The position numbers and the translations under genes are program-made. Source: Branchinecta lynchi (lineage: Eukaryota > Arthropoda > Branchiopoda > Anostraca > Branchinectidae). From it: 64,000 bases of DNA. The DNA lies in the NCBI GenBank assembly GCA_023053575.1, contig JAKZAP010000006.1:13401280-13465279 (forward strand), given 5' to 3'. Position 1 is the stretch's first letter. Each line of letters starts with the position of its first letter. Under the pieces are notes generated by a model. It saw only the letters and a program-made list of their open reading frames with translations, was not told the DNA's origin and did no database searches. This document shows positions 1 through 12,656 of this stretch, one piece after another.

Positions 1-3000
1 CTATCTTTGGCATACCCAGAGGCAAGAACACTCACCATGGGGATCTAGTTATGCAGCCAAGGAGTGACAAATAATCTAGGTAGGACCTTCCTAGGACACT
101 AACAAGTGGTAGGTATAAAACGAAACAATGATGAAAGGTTTCTCAAGCTTATAAGTGCACAAGGGAGCTAGGGACAATACAAAAGGCAGAATAAGTAAGA
201 AGGGTCCTTCAAGCACTACAAGTAAGTATTAAGCACTACGGGTAAGTATTAAGCACTCCAGGAAACTTGGGCTGAAGGAATATCTAACTGCAGGAAAATG
301 TATTAAAGTAATATCCGTACTTCAATTTGTTACTTAAGTAGTACTTGAAGTAGTACTTCCCAACACTGGCCCTAACAGCCAAGCCGCAAAATCTTAATGC
401 CATAGGACCTAGTTAGGATTGCATACAAATTTTCTTTCAAGACCCTTGGCCTTAATAAAAGTACCTTTAGCTCACACACAATCCCCATGGGTAAACCCTA
501 GCTATACAAATGCCTGGTGTGATCAAAAGTTGGATTTTGTAGCAGCACCAATAAAGAAGAGAGACCAGGCAGCACTAGAATCCGCACAAAGAAGAGACAC
601 AAAATGCATTAATGGATATAGTGCTACCAAATGAAAATAGAGAATTACACCTGACAACTCTTTGCTACAAGAGGGGAGATGCCATCATGGCACACAAACT
701 CCTCAAGGCAGACACCAACCTTTTCCAGCTATAAGAACCGAACTTGTGGTCACTCCTTAAAGTTTTAACCAGTTTAAACCAATTTTCATGGATCAAGTGG
801 TAGGAAAATGGAACTACTTGGTCAAAACACTGTCATGTCAGATACTGTGAAGGTATTCAAGTCACAAGACTGGATTCAGAATCCTTGGAAAATTGTATGG
901 GCTCCACTAGATGTGGCCCTCTCGATCAATCAGTGAGGCAGCCAAGGTCTTCATTTCGCAAAACCCTATAGGGGGCAGCAGCATCCTTCAGTGTCATTAG
1001 TTCCGCTTAAACAGTTCAAGGTTTGGTTCTTACAATCAACTTTTTGTGACTGCTTGTCATAACTTTGTCAAATTACTTTAGCCTATTCCTAGCAGATCTT
1101 ATAATTTTTCATGGGTAGCCCCCCCCCCCCCTCCCAATCCTCACCTAAATGGTGTCTCTGGAGTAAGCAGGGCTCGAGGATATGTAATTTGTGTTTGGCA
1201 ACCCCTCTTGTAGATAGCTTAGTTGTAGAGAAGGTAGGTAAAGTACAAATGATGGTATGACCATTTATTTCCAAATTTTGGTACTTAATCCTGTTATAAA
1301 ATAATCCAGGGCAAACACTACAGAGCTAACATGGTCCCAAGTAACAGACATCTTTATCTGGGCTGCGGTGGACAAAAACAGAATCAAAATACTAAGACAG
1401 AACAAAATCCTAAAAACCCTTTTAGCCTAGGTGTTATATTTTACTATTTTTGTCAGCACCAGACAGGTGCATTTTTGGTAGATTCTGATCAACATAAACA
1501 AAATACACCTGAACTGAAGTACCATACATTGAGAGCCAGTCTTCAACTCTTTTTTCTCCCTCTTCAAAGACAAGAAAGATAAAAGGAAGGCTTATAGAGT
1601 TGCATGCGCCCTATGAATCAAATCTTTATGGATTCGGATTTATCATTGGATGGATTTGTCATCGGATTCAGGCATTACCATTCTCATTCAAATTCCTTGC
1701 TCTTTCTTATCGAGAATCTAGAGAGCGATGCTTTCTGAAAAAGAAATCCTAGAAGACCACATGAATACCTGTCGATTTAAAGCGGAAAAATGGAAATAAA
1801 ACTTTTAAAGTTCAAAGACTCATCTTTTGTTCTATTTTCACTGAATTACTATTTTTCGGAAGTATTTTTTAAAGGATAGATTTTGAATATTCACTTGGCT
1901 CAGCAAAGGCTTGGACCCCTTGGGGATACTAAATCGCTAGACTCTAGCAACACATTCTGCTTTCTCGCAGAAGAAACGATTTCTCTGGTTGACTACTATG
2001 TAAGTTCTGAGTTGTGAAATTTGGGATTTATCTGTTTTAATCTTAAGGTTTGTTTCATTGAAGTGAAGTGAGGTAGTTGAATTGAGTTCAGGAGTGTGTT
2101 TGCTCAATCATAACTTTGCTTGGATTAACGTCTCCGTTTTGCTTAGTTGTACAGTACCATCCGAGAAAGAATAGTACTCTCGTCATTCACCTAAGTCGAT
2201 ATACCTAGTACTGTTCGGTTAGGTGTTGTACTAATTTTGAATGTTAATTCTGGTTAATCTCAGCTTTTGAATCTCCTTGAGAAGTTTCAGTGTTCTAGAG
2301 CCAAAGGCATTTTGGAAGGGTATATTCTAGAACTCAGAGAACCCTTGGTACTGTATGCATTGCCGAAAATAGTCATGCTTCTTTAGAACAGTGCAGTCTG
2401 TGGTCAAATGGTAGCTTTGTTTGGGACTAATTAAATTTTGGTAATAATGTAAACTCAAATTCAGGTGCTGTAGTTAACCTTAAATTGTACTTTCAAGCAA
2501 TAAGGATGAGCCGTTTGTGGTTGATAATGGTGTACATGTACATTTATTTCAGGGTCACTGTTTCTGGGGCACTCCAGTACACTTTCCACAGTTTTGCACA
2601 CCAGTCCTCATAGAGTTGCTTTTTCGCTTTTGTGAATCCTTGGAAAAATTTGTTCATACTAAATTCCAAATGTCCATCGCCAAATATTCCAATAAATTGC
2701 CTGTTTGCATTCGCGCATCTCAGGGCACTTGCGCATCTCGTTTACAATTTCTCTTACAACCCATGTGCAGCTATGTTTAGGCTAAAGCTTAAAACTGATA
2801 CCCAGTTTCAGTATAAATTACAATACAAATGGCACCTGCTATGCATTCTTCTAACATTGCTGTATGACATCATGATTTTGAGAATTTGTTTAGCGCACAT
2901 GTTTTGATAGTTAGTAGCAAGTTGGAGAGGTAATATTCAACTTAAACCAAAGCTAAAGTTCAGGAGAATCATATTCCTATAACCAAAGGATCTGAATCTG

Positions 3001-3035
3001 AAAGTTATTTATTTAGTAGCTACCCTACCACAAAA
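1..3035. other. Intergenic, no gene recognised
   Basis: Open frames here are short and lack recognisable domains. Small repeats only: 266-287 resembles the end of the foldback family seen at 24.2 kb (gctgaaggaatatct), 330-360 is a short imperfect repeat of aagtagtactt, and 1118-1131 is a C tract. A non-coding first exon of RPL10 may be present but was not located. Confidence 0.5.
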
Positions 3036-3049
3036 TTGTCCTTAAAGCA

Positions 3050-3510
3050 AAGCAAATTTCTGTACTGTCCCAAATTTACCCTAGGTCATTCAGGGTGTCT
3101 TTTTTTTTATAAGAAGGACCTTGCTAGGACTATGCTGATCTTCCCTCTTAACTTAATTTGGTCCAAGTTCGAGGTCGGATACCTCCTGCACCCTCACAAT
3201 AAACTATTGATGAGTTGAGTGAAGCTCAGAATTCACCTATAGTAGGGTAGGTTAGGGTTAGAGTACCAACAGGTATTAGTGTATGGTATGAGGTATCCAG
3301 CATTGGACATACATTAGGGTATGCCAAGGTTCAAGGTTTAATTTACACTTCTGTATAAAATCATAATAAATAGGGTCAAGCCGGGGACACAAGGTCGATT
3401 GACAAAAGTGCTAGATATATGCAGTGTTTGGCATAGGGTATAAAAAAATCAGGGGTTTGAGGTTGACCGACTTGAATTGTAGCCGACAATTGGCATAGCT
3501 AGTGAGTGAA
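3050..3510. repeat. Diverged dispersed repeat, related to 60.4-60.7 kb and 62.4-62.5 kb
   Basis: The part from about 3195 to 3500 shares blocks with the palindromic element at 60,396-60,738: gattgagtgaagct-like text, taccaacaggta, ggtatccagc, gtttggcatagggtat, and a closing aaaaatcaggg. The part at 3060-3190 matches 62,380-62,500 (ccctaggtcattcagggtgtc-like text and the aagttcgaggt block). It looks like an old, partly eroded copy of one repeat family. Confidence 0.6.
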
Positions 3511-3526
3511 AAGAACACAGTGGTCT

Positions 3527-3845
3527 TAAATCAGTCTGGATTACATTCTCCTCCTGCAGCAAGGAGAGTAAGCAAGTAAAGCGACCATACTCTCTCAAGA
3601 AGGACTCTGCTGAAAAGAGGCTCTATGGCAAAGGATGCACCAGGCCTGAGAATCTTTCAGCAAATGGAGCACACAGATCGAATTGCAGAGAGATACTCTA
3701 GCCTGGTGAATCCTACCAGCAGAATCCTTTTTGATAGAGTACAGTCCCTTTACTTGGGTACTCTCCTTGCTGCAGGAGGAGAATGTGATCCAGACTGTCT
3801 TAAGAGGACTCTTTTTTTCCACAGAAGGAACACAGTATTGTGGCT
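3527..3845. mobile_element. Foldback (inverted-repeat) MITE-like element
   Basis: The two ends are inverted copies of about 100 bp: a left arm containing ggattacattctcctcctgc and agcaaggagagta, and a right arm containing the reverse complements (tactctccttgctgc, aggaggagaatgtgatcc). The loop is about 100 bp. No coding content is needed to explain it. Target duplications were not defined. Confidence 0.7.
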
Positions 3846-4884
3846 TTTGTGATTACATTCTCTTTTTTAGTCAAATTGGAGTACCTTAACCCCTTGCTTG
3901 TTGCTTGTCAACCAGTTTAAACAACATGGTGATTTTGGGACTTCTCACTTCCCACTTGGAGTAGTCTGAATATTTAGCAATGTCATATTTGTGATTTTTA
4001 GATTTGTGAAGTAATGTTCAATAGACACTAATTATGCTTTAATTTCATTCTGTGTTTCACAGTTGATATTTTCTGACTTTCACCAAATGATTTAAAAAAC
4101 AAACTGTTTTCTTGTTCCCGTTGGCAGGGATGATTTGGAGATTGCACTTCACAATGAGAATTTGCTTACTATTGTAACTGGAATTTAAAAACCAAATAAG
4201 TAACCAACCCTGGAGCTTTCAGAACCGTCAAATGTCACGTCCCTAATGATTTTCAGAAACCTCCTGGTGACAGCACCAATCTGTGCAGATTCGTAGACAC
4301 AGTCAGCGCTATTATGAGCTTAGTGGAACCTGGCCCTAGTTATATGGTTTCTTAAAATACACCATGCCAGGGACTCATTTGAAAGCTTGTTTTGTGTTGG
4401 TGGATCAAGCTTTATCTCTTAATTGTTACATTTTTTGTTACTACGTATGACCTAAAGAAGACCAGAAAATGATCAGTTGCATCTTTTTTGTGGCAGTGAT
4501 TCTGACCAAAAGTTATCTTAGTGTTTGTATGAAAATAAAATTCAGATCATTTTACTTTTTTCATGGAAATGAAATTTCACTCTCTTGTGGCAACCCTGCT
4601 TATACATTGCTATAAAGTCGGTATGTAGCCATTAAAAACAGAACTAACCGGTATTGTACCAAACCACTAACAGATCACATACAGTAAAATTACCCACCCC
4701 TGTTGTTTGTCTGGCTGAGGGATCTAAATCACAACCTAATTCAGTGGCCACTTTTAATTTTTTGGGAGAATTGTTACCTTTTTAAGGTTCAGCTGATTAT
4801 TGCCTTACTATCTGCCTTAGAGTTCTCCATCATAAGATGACACGGATTTAAGTTGTAATTTTCATTTGCCTCGCCATGCTTAAT
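3846..4884. other. Upstream flank of RPL10, nothing recognised
   Basis: AT-rich, non-coding in all frames at useful length. Part of it may be the first intron of RPL10. Confidence 0.4.
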
Positions 4885-4910
4885 GTTGTCTTTTTTCTAG
4901 CCCTTTCAAC
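4885..4910 (+). other. RPL10: 3' splice site and start of 5' UTR exon of RPL10
   Basis: A pyrimidine tract followed by AG ends at 4900, then ten bases (ccctttcaac) precede the ATG at 4911. This is a canonical acceptor, so transcription of RPL10 starts further upstream. A TOP-type (pyrimidine-start) promoter is expected for a ribosomal protein gene, but I found no convincing one between 1 and 4885. Confidence 0.7.
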
Positions 4911-7900
4911 ATGGGACGGCGACCAGCCCGTTGGTAAGTTCATATTGATATTATTAAGCTTAAGTGCTCTAGCTTAGGCCAAGTAAATATCAGCAACTTT
5001 CATTAGTAGCCTACCCTGAAATAACCAAGCATAGTTAAGGGTTCTCCGGGTTAAATGTAAATCTGTACCCTAGTCCAGTTCTAGAGAACCAAATCAAAAA
5101 CTTAATGTTGATCTTTGTCCTAAATTCTTAAAGCAAAGGAGTTTAGTTTTACTACATATTTTAGACCCAGTTAACTATACTGTTTTCTTTGATGGTCAGC
5201 CCTTGCTGACAGCCCAGTTTTGACTGTTTTTCTTATATAGTTTCCTCTTGCAAGGGACTGCGTAACTGTTATTTATTTATGCTTTTTCACAGCTACCGTT
5301 ATTGCAAGAACAAGCCCTACCCCAAGAGTCGTTTCTGCAGAGGTGTCCCTGACCCCAAGATTCGTATCTTCGATCTTGGCAGAAAGAAGGCATCCGTAGA
5401 AGACTTCCCCCTCTGTGTCCATCTTGTCTCCGATGAATTGGAACAGCTTTCATCTGAAGCTCTTGAAGCTGGACGTATTTGCGCCAACAAGGTAATATAC
5501 TATTTCCGAAAGGTTATTAGTTAATAGTCACCTCGTTGATATCTTGTTGATATCTTGCTCCAGTTGACTGAATTAATCTGACTAGATAAGAAGGCCTTTA
5601 AGCTCTTGTGCATTAGGTATTTCTTGCAATTGCAAATGAGGATTCCTTCATGTGCTTCGTTTTAGTTTTCTGTCTGGTTGTCTTTGTCGTAAGAGCTGTA
5701 ATCTCATATGGCACTTGTAAGCATATGTAGTAGGTAAGACGCTATGTTGGTGCACAGACGATTATGGGCCTTTCGGACTAATGAAAATGTATGTAGAACA
5801 TATGTCTCGCACTTTGTGGTTACAATGTGCACTTTAAGAGAACTGAACTGAATTTGGAAGAAAAATACTTGGCAGATAATCTGGGCCCATTTGGATCTTA
5901 AAAATGTGTTCTACTTCATGGTAACATCGGCACTTTCAGTACGTTCAAAAGTTATTTGCAAGTGAAACACTTAGAGAAAAAAATTGTGAATCTTTTTGTC
6001 GAAAGTATTTTTTTTCACTTTTGAGTCGAGATACGCGAATTCCAGTTCCCTTGGCTCCCCCGGAGAAAGTCGGATGGGGAAATGACTGCTTCTAAGACAA
6101 TCTGATAGGTTCCCAAATAAACCTGCCTGATTTCATCGTCCAAGTGCACCTGTAAGTACCTTAACTCGCTGTCACCGGAATTCTGAGAAACCCCTTGTAA
6201 CCTCCCACCCGCAGTGTGCTGATCCGGTCCGTTTCTGTCAAAAATGTAGTTACAACTTATCCTTGTTCTTCTCACGAAGCTTCATCCTGGTCCCTCCACT
6301 CTTAGCCTGTCTCGAGATTTCCGGTCCCCCTCCAATCCTCCCGTATTTTGAGATAGAATAATGGTTTGTAAGAAGTAACAGGTTGTTAAAATGGGACCTT
6401 TGCAAGTTTTTTACTTGAGGTCAGAGTGTTGAGGTTTCAGCAGCTCTTCAAAACCCCTCTGTTCAATTTGTGCCACAACGTTTTAAGAAATCGACGTTCG
6501 TTAACAGATAGCGAATGTGAACTAAGAATTACTTTTTCTTCCTTAGTATTTGGTCAAGAACTGTGGTAAGGATGCTTTCCACATTAGAATGAGAGTTCAC
6601 CCCTTCCACGTGGTCCGAATCAACAAAATGTTGTCCTGCGCCGGAGCTGATAGGTAAGTTCTATTTCTCATTTTCCTGTTGAAAGGATGTAGAGGGTATA
6701 GTGTGAGTTGTGGCTTCACAAGAATATAGGAGCCTAGTTACACTTGGCTCATTTCTTGGCTTTTTCGGTTGCAAAGGTAGAAAATGAATGCTGAATGTTG
6801 TCATTTTTAATCCAGAAGATCAATTAGAGCAATTATGTTACAGGAACTTCAATTGATCCCTAATTACAGTCTGCTCGTTATCCCCAAGCTGCACAAAGCC
6901 CATCAAATCTCATGTCCCCTAGGGATTTTCAGTTGTTTGTCGAATAGGCGGCTTTTTGAGCCAAGTGTGACCAAGCTCTAATGGAAATCATGTAGTCTAT
7001 CAATCATAGTTTCCATCAAGTATACCGTAATGGGATTGGCCGAAAAGGCCGCTGATGAAACTTCTCCCACTGTCCACTTCAAAGCCAAGCACAAAGTTTC
7101 AAGCTGGTTGTTGATTACTTTTTGCACCATGGCATGTAATTTATGTGTCCATTCACTGTTGTGATCCACTAGTGATCCAGACATCAAACAAATGGGAGTG
7201 TTAAGGAAAGACAGATTTGATATATTTGGTATGCTTCATCAGTAACTAATTTAGTTAGGTGACTAATATTACAAAAAGTAGTGTTACATTGGTGGCTAAG
7301 GTAACAATAAATAGTAAGCTAAAACGCTAAGATAACGGAGCTAAGAACGGTGAAATCCATTTAAAATACAAGTGTTTTAGTTTCCGGTTTGACAGGGTCG
7401 TTCGAAACGGTTCGCACTAAATCAGCACCATCTGGAAATTCCGGATCCATAACCACCCTTGAAAAAGATAACGACTGCCGGTAGCTTGATTTTACATAAT
7501 GCGCATCCTCATATAACTTATGACAGTGTATTACTTGAGAAAAGGTAATAAAAAGTGTTGCGGTTACTAATTGAAGTCGCTCGAATCCAAGATGTATCTG
7601 AAGTGATTAAAATATACCAAATCCTTGAACTCCCATGTGAGTATTCCACAATGCCAATGATCTTATCTTCTGCTGCTTCCGGTTGGCGCGTCAAGGGTTT
7701 TAGTTAGCTTACGTTCGTTTCCTTTACAGGCTCCAAACTGGAATGAGAGGTGCTTTCGGTAAGCCCCTGGGCACCGTTGCCCGTGTCAGTATCGGACAGC
7801 CCATTATGTCGATCCGATCCAGCGATAAGAACAAGGCTGCAGTCATCGAGTCCCTCCGTCGTGCTAAGTTTAAGTACCCAGGTCGTCAGAAGGTAAGATT

Positions 7901-10900
7901 GTCAGTAGTGTGTATCCAGTTAATTTTGTACAGAGCAGCCCAGTATTAGGCTAAGCTCATTATCGGGTATTTCATAAGCTTAAGCAGATATAAAAGATGA
8001 CGTTGGCTCATAACCACTATTCCTAGCGATGAAGGCACGGTACGAAATTAGAAGTGGACTGGAATGAATCAGTTTTAAGAGACCAAGATTAGAGGCTTCC
8101 CGCATTCTCGTGAGATCCTACGAACGTGAAAACAAATAAGCGAAAATGACATCGACCTTCACAGACTTTGCTAGTTTTTGAACAAAATGCAAGGGTTCTA
8201 CGTGTTCTCATTAGTAGCGTTTTCGATTGGAGTTTTGGCTGCCGGATGCTTAATTTCGGTTTCAAACGCGTCGAGCTTCACCGTTTGCTTAATTAGTGTT
8301 TTTATGACTCCGGAGATCCTTCCCCGGTCGCCACGCTTCTGGCAAACTTTGAACTAGTCAGCTAACAAGTTTCGACAGTCAGAGTTTGAAAGACAAATAA
8401 ACTGATCGGCGACTGCATTGGGCAAGGGGTCTTGTTAAAAACCGAACTGTTTAATTAGAGAGGTGAGAAAAATAGATTACATATGTGAATATTCACTTCA
8501 TCAATCTTGAAAAAAAAATGGAACAACTGTTTTCTACCTGTGGAGTCCCCAGAAAGTGATAACCATTCCCCTTAACATCCCCAAGGGATCCTTGGGAAAT
8601 AGTGACAGTCTGTCTCTATTCATCAGACGGGTGAACCTTCAAAATTGACTGCGCGAATTTGTCTTCCTCAAAGGTGAAGTTCGTTCACAGTGGAACAGTA
8701 GCTTGAACTACGATCTATTTATGGAAAAGCAGGATGAGGCTGAACACTAAGAATCTATTTAGATTGGGTATTCTGCAGGCAGTTTTAACGGAAGTCATAC
8801 AGATAGGGATGATACTTGGTACTCTTCATTCAGTGTCCTTTAAAGGAGACCTGAACAATGAAACCATACTTGAATGCATTTACGAACATGGCCACGGAGA
8901 GCATTCTTCTCCTGAGCGTGACGTTGTCAAAATAGAGATGTTAGTTTGTTGAGGTTTGCACATGCAGACTCCAAGACAAAAAGCGCAATTCATTCAAATC
9001 TTGTACAGCGCTGGGTGGATCGTATTGGAATTTCTTCTAGATATATGTTTGGGCTTAACTGGTTAAAAAATTTTCCAAAAGAACGGTTGATTGGAGACAT
9101 CTGTTCATTTCTAAAATTGTTCGGTACTGAAATAAGGACGGATACAAAATGGAGCAAAAATCGTAGCTTGGAAACACTATTTCGTATTTGGATCGGGTTT
9201 TCTGCAGGCAATGTTAACGGAAGTCATACAGATATGGATGATACTTGGTACTCTTCATTCAGGTGTCCTTTAACCATTAGTAGATAAAAACTTGCAGTTG
9301 GCGCTGCAGACGCATTGATGAAAACCCCACTTAGACCCTTCTGTCGTAAGTGACAAAATTCGGTGCTAGATCATTTCGGGGATTCCAATGACGTTATGTT
9401 CCTGCGACTGGCGTCGATTTCACCCTCCAGACATGTATAAGACGCCTCTTATTAGCAACTTATATTTAGGAATTATTAGTATTATTTGTAACATTAGGAA
9501 GAAGAATGAAAGAAGTGGTAAGGTAAACAAAAGCTCGACGATGGTTCCGACAAAAAATGTCTCGGCGGCAGTGAATTTGACCAGAAAGAGTCTGGAGCAG
9601 ACTATTATCACACCTCAGAATGGGCCCTTTAGGTTGTCGTTAGAAACTGAAAACGTGGATTTCCGTTTTAATTCGCAGGCAAGGACGTTATCTATATAAA
9701 TATCCTTTGAGCCCAAGCTGACTTTGAAACATTTATTCAAACAATGTTTACAACGGATACGTCACCTACGATTCTTCATCAGCGATATTTCTGCCCTTCT
9801 TGGCAAGGGTCCTCGTCAGGCTGTCAATCCTGTGGGTCAGCGTCGGGGAAGGAAACAAACCTGTAATCCTTGCCAAAGAAGGGCCGAAATATCGCTGATA
9901 AAGATTCGTAGATGACGTATCCGTTGTAAACATAGTTTGAATAAAAGAGGTTATCTAGAAAGTCGGATCCGAAACCGACATCATTGCAGACGCATTGGTC
10001 AAAACCCCACTTCGACCCTTGTGTCGTAAGTGACAAAAATCAGTGCTAGATCATTTGGGGATTCCAATGACGTTATGTTCCACGACTGGCGTCTATTTCA
10101 CCCTCCGGACAGATATTTCGTCCCTGTGCCAGATCACAGACAGAAAAATGGTGAGATGAGCAGATTGCGATAATTAAATGACATGTTCCCTCTTTTTGTC
10201 TTCCAAGGCCAGGGACTATAGAGGCTAAAAATAGCCGAAGCCTTGTGTAATTTTTTTGTGAGCGAAGCTTAGTTGTTAAGTAGTTGACGATTTCAGAATA
10301 AATGAGCAGAAACACCATGCAGTGCGGGATTTTCCTTAAAGGATCCTATAATACTGACGCAACCTAATTCCATAATCATTCCATATATTTCTAAACTCGG
10401 AGACCCCAATTCTATACGGTACATTCTAACTAAACCCCTGTAAGTCAATGGGTCTCGAAAAGGCTTAAAACAGCCAAAACCGTGGGTTATTTGTTGATAG
10501 CACGGCTTAGTTTGAAAGTATCCAAATACTTGCAAGAGGTCCTTTTAGGTTTCAAGTCGCCTCCGGCATAATTACCGTTAAAAATAAATCTTAACCCCTG
10601 AAACAGGATATAATTTGTATATGGGGTCACGGATACTAGCGAGCGTAATTGCGCCTATTAGAAATCCGCGTATGTGTCGCTCCTAGAAGAAAGGGTTCCC
10701 GGTTGGCGATTTCTTTACTTGCACTGAAAATTATTTTTACCCCCCTCCCCTTACTGGGCTCTAAAGTCCGTAATTCTCTTGCAGATCTTCGTCTCTAAGA
10801 AATGGGGATTCACCAAGTTCGAGCGTGACGTTTACGAGGAAATGAGGGACAACTACCAGTTGCAGCCCGATGGCGCTAACGTCAAGTACATCCCCAACCA

Positions 10901-10952
10901 CGGTCCACTCACCAGCTGGATGAAGTGGCGCAGGCAAGCCGCGGCGATGTAA
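4911..10952 (+). CDS. RPL10: Ribosomal protein uL16 (RPL10), five coding exons
   Basis: Large-subunit (60S) ribosomal protein uL16, which sits near the peptidyl-transferase centre and tRNA sites and acts in the cytoplasm. Coding exons are 4911-4933, 5293-5491, 6547-6653, 7730-7892 and 10785-10952: 660 nt, 219 codons plus stop, close to the 214-220 residues usual for animals. Every intron has GT donor and AG acceptor and the phases join (2, 0, 2, 0). The product begins [20 protein letters not shown] and contains the family's [30 protein letters not shown] and [11 protein letters not shown] blocks; it ends in a lineage-variable tail. The ATG at 4911 gives the standard uL16 N-terminus. A pyrimidine-rich acceptor (ttttttctag) ends at 4900, ten bases before the ATG, so a non-coding first exon probably lies upstream; I could not place it. 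Introns 2 and 4 carry repeats. Identification is certain by family motifs. Confidence 0.98.
6020..6350 (+). repeat. Solo copy of the hAT-associated satellite in RPL10 intron 2
   Basis: Reads gtcggatggggaaatgac, then a tttcatcgtcc block, gatccggtccg, and cttgttcttctcacgaagc followed by a pyrimidine-rich gatttccggtccccctcc. The same blocks occur in the same order (monomer types B end, C, A) in the satellite at 22.4-23.8 kb. It is a diverged fragment, about 2.5 monomers long. Confidence 0.7.
8765..9272 (+). repeat. Direct repeat pair in RPL10 intron 4
   Basis: About 80 bp at 8765-8842 is repeated at 9192-9272, 427 bp later, with few differences; the shared core includes ttaacggaagtcatacagat and gatgatacttggtactcttc. 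The DNA between has short open frames with no recognisable domain. Element type unknown. Confidence 0.75.
9306..10112 (+). repeat. Second direct repeat pair in RPL10 intron 4
   Basis: About 130 bp at 9306-9440 (starting gcagacgcattgatgaaaac) recurs at 9985-10112. The copies flank the foldback element at 9711-9955. They could be a tandem duplication or the ends of a degraded element; I saw no LTR terminal motifs. Confidence 0.75.
9711..9955. mobile_element. Foldback element, 'GGCCCTTCTTGGCAAGG' family
   Basis: The left arm runs from tgactttgaaacatttattc through acaacggatacgtca to cttcttggcaagggtcctcg. The right arm is its inverse (gccaaagaagggccgaaata, gacgtatccgttgtaaacat). Arms are about 85-100 bp. 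Related copies lie at 24.2/29.9, 44.0, 55.8, 59.0 and 59.5 kb. Confidence 0.75.
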
Positions 10953-10980
10953 ATTTATTTTGTGACTTTTTAAGGTGCAA

Positions 10981-10986
10981 AATAAA
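10981..10986 (+). terminator. Polyadenylation signal of RPL10
   Basis: AATAAA lies 29 bases after the TAA stop ending at 10952, giving a very short 3' UTR as is normal for ribosomal protein mRNAs. No GT-rich downstream element was examined quantitatively. Confidence 0.8.
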
Positions 10987-11090
10987 CGCTTCACTGCGAA
11001 TAACTTATGTTATCAGCTTTGTTAGTCCACGATTGCCCCCGAACGGAAGGAGATGTTTTGTCAGAAGTTGGTACACGGACGCGTAAGGGA
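10987..11090. other. 3' flank of RPL10
   Basis: Short unique-looking spacer between the RPL10 poly(A) signal and the first pearl-like repeat. Nothing recognised. Confidence 0.4.
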
Positions 11091-11094
11091 ATGT

Positions 11095-11615
11095 CAATAG
11101 TTCTGGCAATCGGGTTCAGCATGTCTTCTTACCCATAAATCAAACATTAATCAAATGAAACTTTTACTTTTGACGAACTTTCCGGTTTTTGCCGGGTTCC
11201 GGACGAACTACTCATCCAGCGAGAAAATGGTTTTCACATCGTGATCAGCATGTCTTCTTACCTCTAAATCAAACATTTAATCAACTTCAAATGAAACTTT
11301 TAACAAACTGTCCGGTTTTTGCCAGATTCCGGACGAACTACTTGTCCGGCGAGAAAATGATTGTCACCATCGTGCTCAGCATGTCTTCTTACCCCATAAT
11401 CGACTATAACATTAGCTTTTTTAAAATATTTTGTTTGTCCCTTAAATTGAACCCCCACCCCCAAATGTAGGGCTACAGAGCCCATCTACGAACTGGACCT
11501 TACCCTTAACCCAAACAATCTTCATACCAAGTTTCATCAAAATATCTCATTCCCTTCGAGAGTTATCGTGCTTACAGACGGACGGACAACTCTTGCGATG
11601 TCGTTTTGGGATCTC
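11095..11615 (+). mobile_element. Pearl-like element, 5'-truncated
   Basis: Begins inside core repeats (two units with the tccggtttttgcc and attccggacgaacta motifs), then the family's unique 3' part: cataatcgactat, the atgtagggctacagagccca block, accaagtttcatcaaaatat, a short acggacggac microsatellite and a tttggga terminus. The 5' end with the caagaccaaagg motif is absent. Core unit is about 125-140 bp. Confidence 0.75.
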
Positions 11616-12262
11616 ATAAAAGTATTGCTATCACGAATTTCCACGTAAAAAGAACTAAACAAGGGGATATCGCCTGTTCCCTAATGCAGCAAATCTGTCT
11701 ACAACCTCGTCCACATTGAGGCAGTTCGCCTCCTCTTTATTACATGCGATAACAAGTAAACTGTTCAGTCTTACATAACCACAGGTTGTACGTCATTCCG
11801 CGCGGCCGCGTTTGAAAACAAGAGCCTCGTTTTTGTTGCAATAGAGCTGCTGCAGCACTTCTTTGCTTTTGCACAATATGCGTTTTTGGATTCAGTTTCT
11901 TCTTGGTTGAAGCGCCAGGACCTTGCAGGGTAGCATGGACTTGGTCGGTGAGCAAGTCCGCGATTCTCTAGAAGCGCTACCGTCTTCCTCGGAAGCATTG
12001 CAGTGCAAAAACCGATGTAGAAAGAATCAGTCCGGAATCGGCCGAGAAGTGGACCTGCAGCATGCAACAAAAACGAGGCTAAGGTTACATCCGTGATTAT
12101 ATAAATCTGAATTAGGATCTGACCGTGAAATACAGTGTTTACTTTCGGCAGGTATAGCAGGTAGGCTGTCCTCGCAAAGTTTGGCCGGATTACGGAAGCA
12201 TCCGTGAGGCACAGCCCTCACGTAAAGTTAAGTCGAGACTTCTGCTGTCGTTATTTTTTCAC
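11616..12262. other. No gene recognised
   Basis: Open frames exist on the minus strand but show no domain, splice structure or similarity I recognise. Confidence 0.4.
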
Positions 12263-12574
12263 TTGAAGATGTCACTCCGAGTATTTGTTCCTACAGAAAA
12301 TGGCGGAAATACAACAAACCCTTGCTCCACTGGAGAATTTACCGTCTGGATCGAGGATCTTAACAAAGGGCTATCAAGTCTGAAAATCGAGCTTACCAGC
12401 AAAGTAGAATCATGCGAACAACAAGTTTGTAATCAAAATATTAGGTTATCGAACTACGAACGTCGTCTGTCAGCAATAGACAAAGAACTCAGGCGATCCA
12501 ACCTGGTTTTCTACGGTCTAGTTATGAAGTCCATCCTACCGCCGAACACGATATTTCTGACGCATTCCGACTAA
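12263..12574 (+). pseudogene. Possible fragment of a LINE ORF1 (coiled coil plus nucleic-acid-binding start)
   Basis: About 103 codons are open (the first ATG in frame is at 12263; another is at 12269). The C-terminal half is heptad-like (SSLKIELTSKVESC, SNYERRLSAIDKELRR) and leads into RRSNLVFYGL, a junction typical of ORF1 proteins of several animal LINEs, where a coiled coil precedes an R-R-x-N-L-V-x-x-G-L segment. It stops soon after and no reverse transcriptase follows, so if the assignment is right it is a truncated relic. It could instead be chance; the match is short. Confidence 0.35.
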
Positions 12575-12656
12575 GGTCAGCAAATGACGATATACTTGTA
12601 CTAGCCATTACTTGTAAAGTTTGCAATCAGTGCTTCCACTCGACCCTCTCTAAAAA

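Noticed and set aside
9306..10112. Direct repeats as LTRs of a retrotransposon
   Set aside because: No TG...CA ends, primer-binding site or polypurine tract, and nothing protease- or integrase-like between.
5492..10784. snoRNA genes in RPL10 introns, which are known in some animals
   Set aside because: Occasional TGATGA and CTGA matches were seen, but none with terminal stem, proper spacing and guide sequence.
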